NCBI GenBank assembly: GCA_002303765.1
Contig: DBCB01000227.1
Location: forward strand, 1-11,238
Length of the DNA stretch: 11,238 bases
Source of the DNA: Planctomycetaceae bacterium UBA969
GTDB lineage: Bacteria; Planctomycetota; Planctomycetia; Gemmatales; Gemmataceae
Reading direction: 5' to 3'
Below are positions 6,593-11,238 of this stretch, piece by piece (the first letter of the stretch is position 1; every line of letters begins with the position of its first letter). The notes under the pieces are model-generated. The model was not told where the DNA came from and did no database searches. It saw only the letters and a list, made by a program, of their open reading frames with translations. Both the position numbers and the translations under genes were made by a program.

Positions 6593-7579
6593 ATGGTCCA
6601 AGTTAAAAAATACAGTTCATCAACCCTTTTTGAACTAAGGTCGAATTTCCCAAAACTCCCAGAAATTCGTATCCATGATAATTCAAAGCGGAGTTTATAT
6701 CATCTTTTCGACACAACAAAAGAAAGCATATTTGGCATTAATTTGGCTAAAAACTGCCCCTTTCAGCCTTCCCACCCAGGTTTAAACACCAACTTTCAGA
6801 TGCTTGATTACAGTTTGCCTGTGAATGCGGAAGAAAAAACAAGTTGGGAAATAGAATTCAGCAAAACATTACCAGATGCTATTTTAATAGGCCAGAACTA
6901 TGAGCCCTTTAGTTCCTTTGAAAAAACCCGAACTCTCGCTATTGGATTGGGGAAGTTCTTAGCAAATCAAGGATTCAAGATTTGGTATCAAACCCGAGCA
7001 GCCCTGGATCTCGAGCTCTTTGAAACTTTGCTTTATTTAGAAGAAAATGTGCAACTTCTATTACCTTTTCACACCTTAAACGATCGGGTCGCAAAATTAA
7101 TCGAGCCTTTTGGTCCTGCTCCAATCACAAGGCTGAAACAGGTAGAAACTCTAAAGAACTTGGGGATTCCCTATGAAATATGCCTAGATTCGCTTATTCC
7201 TGGCTTAAACGACTCCAAAGCCAACCTATATCCATTACTGGAATCTATTGCAGAAAAAGGCATAAAAAGAGCCACCGTTTCGTATATGCACCTTCCAACG
7301 GGGTATCGTTCTAACCTAAACAAACAAAAGCAGCAGATGTTTTCCTTGTGGTCGGCTGGAATTGAGTTCGATTTTGCTGGTCTGGGTATTCGAAAATTAC
7401 TTAATACAAGCTACCGCAAGGCAAAATATGCTGAAATCATGACATGGGGTAAGGAATTGGGCATTAAAATCGTTGTCGATGGGATTGCAAACCCCGACTT
7501 GGCACGAAAATCTCCGCCAGATACACAAAGTATTACATCAAATCTTAAAGAACGATATTTGGCACTTTCTAGCAAGTAG
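6593..7579 (+). CDS. SplB/Rv2578c-like radical-SAM-fold protein lacking the cluster cysteines
   Basis: The 328-aa protein resembles the spore-photoproduct-lyase-like (SplB, Rv2578c-type) radical-SAM group over most of its barrel: ILIGQNYEPFSSFEKTRT (97-114, where the family has a TDPYQP-type motif), FKIWYQTRAAL (128-138), LPFHTLNDRVAKLIEPFGPA (157-176), RLKQVETLKNLGIPYEI (180-196) and DSLIPGLNDSKANLYPLL (199-216). These similarities are from memory. The defining CxxxCxxC motif is absent. GINLAKNC (48-55) matches the lead-in and may keep the first cysteine, C55, but the next positions are PFQPSHPGL; the only other cysteine is C197. The protein therefore probably cannot bind the usual [4Fe-4S] cluster or cleave SAM. 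The frame is open from a strong ribosome binding site to the stop, so it is not an obvious pseudogene. It may have a non-catalytic or altered role; the function is unknown. Confidence 0.7.
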   Translation: MVQVKKYSSSTLFELRSNFPKLPEIRIHDNSKRSLYHLFDTTKESIFGINLAKNCPFQPSHPGLNTNFQMLDYSLPVNAEEKTSWEIEFSKTLPDAILIGQNYEPFSSFEKTRTLAIGLGKFLANQGFKIWYQTRAALDLELFETLLYLEENVQLLLPFHTLNDRVAKLIEPFGPAPITRLKQVETLKNLGIPYEICLDSLIPGLNDSKANLYPLLESIAEKGIKRATVSYMHLPTGYRSNLNKQKQQMFSLWSAGIEFDFAGLGIRKLLNTSYRKAKYAEIMTWGKELGIKIVVDGIANPDLARKSPPDTQSITSNLKERYLALSSK

Positions 7580-7620
7580 CAAAAAGCATCGAAAATTTTA
7601 TCTTATTCAATCTCCAGTCT

Positions 7621-7629
7621 TGGTATAAC
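7621..7629 (+). promoter_or_regulatory. Candidate extended -10 promoter for the MFS fusion gene
   Basis: TGGTATAAC fits an extended -10 element (TGn plus TATAAC); no clear -35 is visible. It would give a leader of about 43 nt before ATG 7679. The 99-bp gap after the preceding gene has no T-tract hairpin, so co-transcription with that gene is also possible. Confidence 0.3.
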
Positions 7630-7678
7630 AACTCAATTGAATTTGATGAATTAAAGTAATTTTAAAGCGGCAATTAAA

Positions 7679-9802
7679 ATGGCAAACGGCATTGAGAAGA
7701 TTAATAACGCACAGATATACCAACCAGCCAACACTCTTTATTCTCGGACTTTCATTGCACTATTGATTGCCCAATTTCTTGCTGCTTTTAATGACCAGGC
7801 GATTCATGCTTCCGCAATGTTTTTTGCAATCAATAAATCGATTTTGAATGAAGCTCAGGCTATTTCTCTTATGCCCATCCTTTTTTACGCACCTTGGGCG
7901 ATTTTTTGCACTTTGGCAGGATACCTTGCAGATCGTTACAGCAAGCAAAGCTCATTAATATTTTGGAAAATGGCTGAACTTATAATCACAGCAATCGCAT
8001 TGCTTGGATTCTGGCTGGGTAATCAGGATTACGATGAAGGCCCATGGATTGTACTTTCCACGGTATTTCTCATGGGCTTGCATAGCGCTTTTTTTGTACC
8101 TGCAAAATATGGCATCATGCCTGAAATCCTAAAATCACACATGCTTTCCAAGGGCAACGGCATGCTAGAATCCCTCTCGTTTCTTGCGGTGATCTTGGGC
8201 ACCGTTTTTGGCGGAGTATTGTCCTACCATTTCAAAGGGCAGGAATATTGGATAGGCATCATCCTTTTCATTCTTGCAGCAATTGGGGCCATCGCTAGCC
8301 TTTGGATCGAAAAAATCCCTGCTGCAAATCCCGATCGAAAGTTTCCACCCTATCTTTATCAACCTGTTTACGCCAACCTTAAAGAAATGTTCCGCTCTAG
8401 ACCATTAGCAATTGCAGTCATTGGCATTGCCTTTTTCACATTTATTGTCGCATTTAGCAGAGCCACCATATACATGCATGGCGAATCTCAACTTCCCAGA
8501 TGGAGCGAACAAGAAACAAGTGTAATAGTTGGGATGGTTGCACTTGGAATAGGATTTGGCAGCCCTCTAGTGGGATATCTTTCAGGTGGAAAAATTGAAA
8601 TGGGCCTAATTCCTATTGGCATAATAGGAATGGTATTTGGTCTAATTGGTGAAGCTTTGTTTCTTGACCACCTTGGATTTCTTATTTCCTTTATCATAAC
8701 AACAGGTTTCTTTACAGGTTTTTATGTTGTTCCACTTTTTACCCTGTTGCAAGATCGCGCTCCAAAATCAAGCAAAGGCGATGTCATCGCCACAAGCAAC
8801 CTCATCAATGTCACGGGAGCAATTCTTGCTTCTTTTTTATTCTTTATCATTGTAAAAATGGCACATTTATCTGGGGTTTGCCCAGAAATCCAACTCATTA
8901 AAATAACTGAGGGCAATCTTAAATCAATTCAATTGAACCACGGAAGGCCCATCAGTTATGAACTAAGCATTACCACAAATGATGGCAACAAAACCGAAAC
9001 ATTTTTCAAAACCTCTCCAACAACTGCCATTGATAAATTTTCAGAAGATGTAGTGATTGGTGCTCCAATCGTAGAAAAATCGTATCACCTAGGGGGTATT
9101 GAACACCGGAAGCTTTATGAACAAAACGAAAACCAGCCAGCAATGTTCGACAATCATTTTCTACCCAGATACCTTTTTCTTGTCGCCGCTTTTTTCACAT
9201 TAGCCACTCTTATTATTATAAGAATCCGCATGCCTGATCTATTTCTAAGAACCATCCTTTGGGGTTTCTTCTTTTCGAAATACACTTTAAGAGCCCATGG
9301 CTTACACAATTTAAAAAGCCATGGACCAGTTTTAATTGTTCATGAGGGAAACAACCTTGAAGATTCTTATTTGATCCTTTCAGCAACCGACCGAACCCCA
9401 AGGAATCTTTTCCATGCAAATTCCTCTGGGGAAAACATCCCGGCCTTAATTAATCGGTTGGCAAAAAAGCACAGTTTGGCTTGGTTGAATTCTAACGAAT
9501 GCTCCACAGAAGAATTAACTAAGATAATTGCAAAATCCCGCAAAAACATTGCAAAGCAGCACGCTATTTCACTTTCGTTAAACGGGCCTTGGATTACTGG
9601 CATACTCGAAATGATTAACGAATTGAATATTCCTGTGGTCCCTGTACTTATCTCACGCGAGCTAAATCCAACCACCAAGGCAAAAAACCTCGTATATGTT
9701 AATTTCGGCAAAGAAATTAATTCTAAAGTGAATCTGGAATCGCTGGTCTTAGCCTGCCGAGAAATTAAAACCCCGGTTAACGGAGCGATTCCAACGGCTT
9801 GA
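7679..9802 (+). CDS. LplT-like MFS transporter fused to a degenerate PlsC-like acyltransferase domain
   Basis: The 707-aa protein has two parts. Residues 20-516 form a major facilitator with about 12 membrane segments (roughly 22-48, 60-80, 93-113, 122-142, 165-184, 189-210, 243-264, 281-302, 307-328, 332-356, 373-395, 497-516). FLAAFNDQAIHAS (33-45) and the motif-A-like GYLADRYSKQSS (81-92) resemble LplT, the lysophospholipid flippase. A loop of about 100 residues (396-495), predicted periplasmic, separates the last two segments. Residues 535-690 resemble a PlsC/Aas acyltransferase (GLHNLKSHGPVLIV, IPVVPVLISRE), but the HX4D histidine position is G557 (HEGNNLED, 555-562) and the usual PEG-type motif reads LNGP (634-637). 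The acyl-ACP synthetase part of larger LplT-Aas fusions is missing. It may flip lysophospholipids for remodelling; acyl transfer is doubtful. ATG 7679 has no good ribosome binding site. The last 26 bp overlap the convergent permease gene. Confidence 0.75.
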   Translation: MANGIEKINNAQIYQPANTLYSRTFIALLIAQFLAAFNDQAIHASAMFFAINKSILNEAQAISLMPILFYAPWAIFCTLAGYLADRYSKQSSLIFWKMAELIITAIALLGFWLGNQDYDEGPWIVLSTVFLMGLHSAFFVPAKYGIMPEILKSHMLSKGNGMLESLSFLAVILGTVFGGVLSYHFKGQEYWIGIILFILAAIGAIASLWIEKIPAANPDRKFPPYLYQPVYANLKEMFRSRPLAIAVIGIAFFTFIVAFSRATIYMHGESQLPRWSEQETSVIVGMVALGIGFGSPLVGYLSGGKIEMGLIPIGIIGMVFGLIGEALFLDHLGFLISFIITTGFFTGFYVVPLFTLLQDRAPKSSKGDVIATSNLINVTGAILASFLFFIIVKMAHLSGVCPEIQLIKITEGNLKSIQLNHGRPISYELSITTNDGNKTETFFKTSPTTAIDKFSEDVVIGAPIVEKSYHLGGIEHRKLYEQNENQPAMFDNHFLPRYLFLVAAFFTLATLIIIRIRMPDLFLRTILWGFFFSKYTLRAHGLHNLKSHGPVLIVHEGNNLEDSYLILSATDRTPRNLFHANSSGENIPALINRLAKKHSLAWLNSNECSTEELTKIIAKSRKNIAKQHAISLSLNGPWITGILEMINELNIPVVPVLISRELNPTTKAKNLVYVNFGKEINSKVNLESLVLACREIKTPVNGAIPTA

Positions 9803-11120
9803 TTCTCATTGCAGATAATGCAGGTAAAAAGCCACCTACCATACCCATCGCTACCGCAAATAGAATTCCACTAAAAATAAGCTTCATATCTACGGTAAGT
9901 CGAAGGAGGATGTTTTTACCACCACCTGCACCACTACTCATAATACTACTTGCAGTAAAACCATCAGCAAAACTTCCGACAATACAACCCAATACACCGC
10001 CAAAAAAAGAAAGTAGAATGGCTTCAAGAAAAAAGGAAACCAGTATTTGCCAAGGGGCAAATCCAACAATCCGCAACACGCCTATATCTTTGCTTCGCTG
10101 GCTAATCGCAGCAAACATTGTGTTCATAATTCCAAAAACACCACCGATGGCAACCACGGCTGCAACAAATAAGATCGCAACAAGAAACTGTTTATTAGTG
10201 TTGTTTAATTTGTCGTAGTAATCTGTTTCTACAAACGCCTGCAAAGCTGCCTTTTTAAAATTCTTTACAATATCTGTAGCGGTGGCAGAGGCAACTTCTT
10301 TGCTATCCGTTTTAATAACAAGGGTAGTGTATGTAACCTTCCCAAACCTTTCTGCAACAGTCTTCCATTTGGCCCAGATTTCAGAATCAAAAGTAGAGCC
10401 ACCTGAATCCATGATTCCTGCAACAACCCAATACTTATCTCCCATATTAAAAACATCGCCAACCTCAAGGGTGGGCTTCATGTAATCAGGCCCGATTTCC
10501 TTGGCAATACCCTGACCTAAAACAGCTTCTGTAGCATTAACTTTTCTGGGTTCCTTACCAGGTTCTGAAACAGTAACTTCCCTAACCCCACCGCCAGCAT
10601 CCCCAGTGGAAAACCAGTCTCCAGACTTCAAAACCAGATGATGAACTTTCCCCGATCTTGCAGGATCTAGAATCCCCCGGACCTGAATAAATCTCCTGCG
10701 CCTATCGCCTTTACGAGCGTGCAAGGGAATAGGCTGATTAACAATCACATAAGTTTCCCAACTGGTAAGGGGTTTCCCCAATTCATCACGGCTCACACCT
10801 GGATTGAATTCAATTTCACTAACATCGCTATATCCCAAGTTGCTGAAGATTTCATCGGTGGCCCCATCAGAAAGCACAATGATATTTTCAGGGTGGCCGC
10901 TACTTTCAGTCAATTTGTACATCCCATTAACAAAAGCAAGCATCACTATAAGAACGCCAATTACCATTGTGAATGCGAGTGCAGTCATAAGAGAAATGGG
11001 CCAACGAACAATTAGGTTTCGAATGCTGTAATTGATAGGAACCTTGCCCACCAAAGCTAGCAAAATAGTAAGGCCGACAATTGAAATCAGCGAAGTCGCA
11101 AGCATAGAAAAAAGACTCAT
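9777..11120 (-). CDS. ABC transporter permease, FtsX/MacB type
   Basis: A 447-aa inner-membrane permease of an ABC exporter. It starts with an extra hydrophobic segment (5-24), then a second at 44-66, a large extracytoplasmic MacB-type core domain (about 70-310), and three C-terminal segments (about 312-337, 358-385, 412-435) making an FtsX domain. ISQRSKDIGVLRIVGF (339-354) is the family's cytoplasmic coupling motif, and the end, FLPALSAMRIKPLESLR, is typical of the family. The substrate is unknown. The frame extends to a TTG at 11156, but ATG 11120 is chosen: GGAG lies seven bases upstream, and the TTG start would overlap the preceding gene. The preceding permease stops 19 bp upstream, so the two are co-transcribed; the ATPase gene is outside the window. 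The 3' end overlaps the MFS fusion gene by 26 bp. Confidence 0.85.
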   Translation of the reverse strand: MSLFSMLATSLISIVGLTILLALVGKVPINYSIRNLIVRWPISLMTALAFTMVIGVLIVMLAFVNGMYKLTESSGHPENIIVLSDGATDEIFSNLGYSDVSEIEFNPGVSRDELGKPLTSWETYVIVNQPIPLHARKGDRRRRFIQVRGILDPARSGKVHHLVLKSGDWFSTGDAGGGVREVTVSEPGKEPRKVNATEAVLGQGIAKEIGPDYMKPTLEVGDVFNMGDKYWVVAGIMDSGGSTFDSEIWAKWKTVAERFGKVTYTTLVIKTDSKEVASATATDIVKNFKKAALQAFVETDYYDKLNNTNKQFLVAILFVAAVVAIGGVFGIMNTMFAAISQRSKDIGVLRIVGFAPWQILVSFFLEAILLSFFGGVLGCIVGSFADGFTASSIMSSGAGGGKNILLRLTVDMKLIFSGILFAVAMGMVGGFLPALSAMRIKPLESLR

Positions 11121-11127
11121 ATAAAGG

Positions 11128-11131
11128 CTCC
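11128..11131 (-). promoter_or_regulatory. Ribosome binding site fixing the permease start
   Basis: GGAG on the minus strand lies seven bases before ATG 11120, within the 19-bp gap after the preceding stop codon. It supports the ATG over the in-frame TTG at 11156. Confidence 0.6.
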
Positions 11132-11139
11132 GATATAAC

Positions 11140-11238
11140 TTAAGAGGTTCTTGCAAATACTTCAGAAACCTTTACCCTGCAAGCAGAAAGAGAAGGAAGC
11201 AAGCTACCCCCCAATGCGGTACTAATTCCAATCGCAGG
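11140..11238 (-). CDS. C-terminal end of a second FtsX/MacB-type permease (partial)
   Basis: A minus-strand frame enters from the right edge and runs 32 codons to a TAA at 11142-11140. The tail contains AIGISTALGGSLLPSLSACRV, which has the glycine-rich last membrane segment, the LPs turn and the A-x-R pattern seen at the end of FtsX/MacB permeases; compare FLPALSAMRI in the next gene. The final KVSEVFARTS departs from the usual PxEALR ending. It lies 19 bp upstream of the complete permease gene in the same direction, so the exporter probably uses two different permease subunits. Confidence 0.65.
   Translation of the reverse strand, partial: PAIGISTALGGSLLPSLSACRVKVSEVFARTS

Noticed and set aside
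9367..9711. 114-codon minus-strand open frame
   Set aside because: It is opposite the acyltransferase-like part of the MFS fusion, with no start signals or recognisable motifs.
9799..10218. 139-codon plus-strand open frame
   Set aside because: It lies wholly opposite the FtsX domain of the permease gene, has a proline-, serine- and threonine-rich shadow composition and no ribosome binding site.
1..11238. CRISPR array, insertion sequence, prophage or defence island
   Set aside because: No repeat-spacer pattern, terminal inverted repeats, transposase, integrase or nuclease genes were seen; gene content is housekeeping and envelope functions with even composition.

Overview
The window looks like a chromosomal segment of an AT-rich Planctomycetota bacterium, possibly Gemmatales-like. 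The lineage is inferred from the gene types: a secreted prolyl-oligopeptidase-family hydrolase with the long N-terminal region typical of planctomycete members, a single-chain eukaryote/Thermus-type glycyl-tRNA synthetase, an LplT-type major facilitator fused to an acyltransferase-like domain, and FtsX/MacB-type permeases. No rRNA, tRNA, CRISPR array, transposase or integrase was seen. Base composition and codon choice look even across the window, so nothing points to a recent insertion.

Layout. Positions 1-127 hold the C-terminal 41 codons of an unrecognised plus-strand gene. After 46 bp comes a 676-aa exported alpha/beta hydrolase (174-2204). A 238-bp gap with a bulged hairpin, a short direct repeat and a candidate extended -10 promoter leads to the glycyl-tRNA synthetase gene (2443-4038). 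It converges, 3 bp apart, on a minus-strand pair: rluD-type pseudouridine synthase (4042-5115) behind a membrane-anchored TPR-like protein (5121-5741). Upstream of that pair lies a 121-aa protein of unknown function (5860-6225, minus). The two minus-strand units have similar candidate sigma-70 promoters with a TATATT -10 box. The 367-bp divergent gap 6226-6592 carries a terminator-like hairpin with a T-tract 76 bp before the next plus-strand start.

The right half holds the most unusual genes. The protein at 6593-7579 resembles the SplB/Rv2578c-type radical-SAM barrel but lacks the CxxxCxxC iron-sulfur motif. The protein at 7679-9802 is a 12-TM LplT-like transporter with a roughly 100-residue periplasmic loop, fused to a PlsC-like domain in which both usual catalytic motifs look degenerate. 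It overlaps tail to tail by 26 bp with the second of two FtsX/MacB-type permease genes on the minus strand (9777-11120, and a partial one at 11140-11238), which form part of an ABC exporter operon whose ATPase lies outside the window.

Most genes here are housekeeping or envelope functions (translation, rRNA modification, export, phospholipid handling) and do not form one pathway. I did not find a convincing new multi-gene system. The observations most worth following are the two proteins that keep a known fold but seem to have lost the catalytic residues, and the leader hairpin in front of the first of them.
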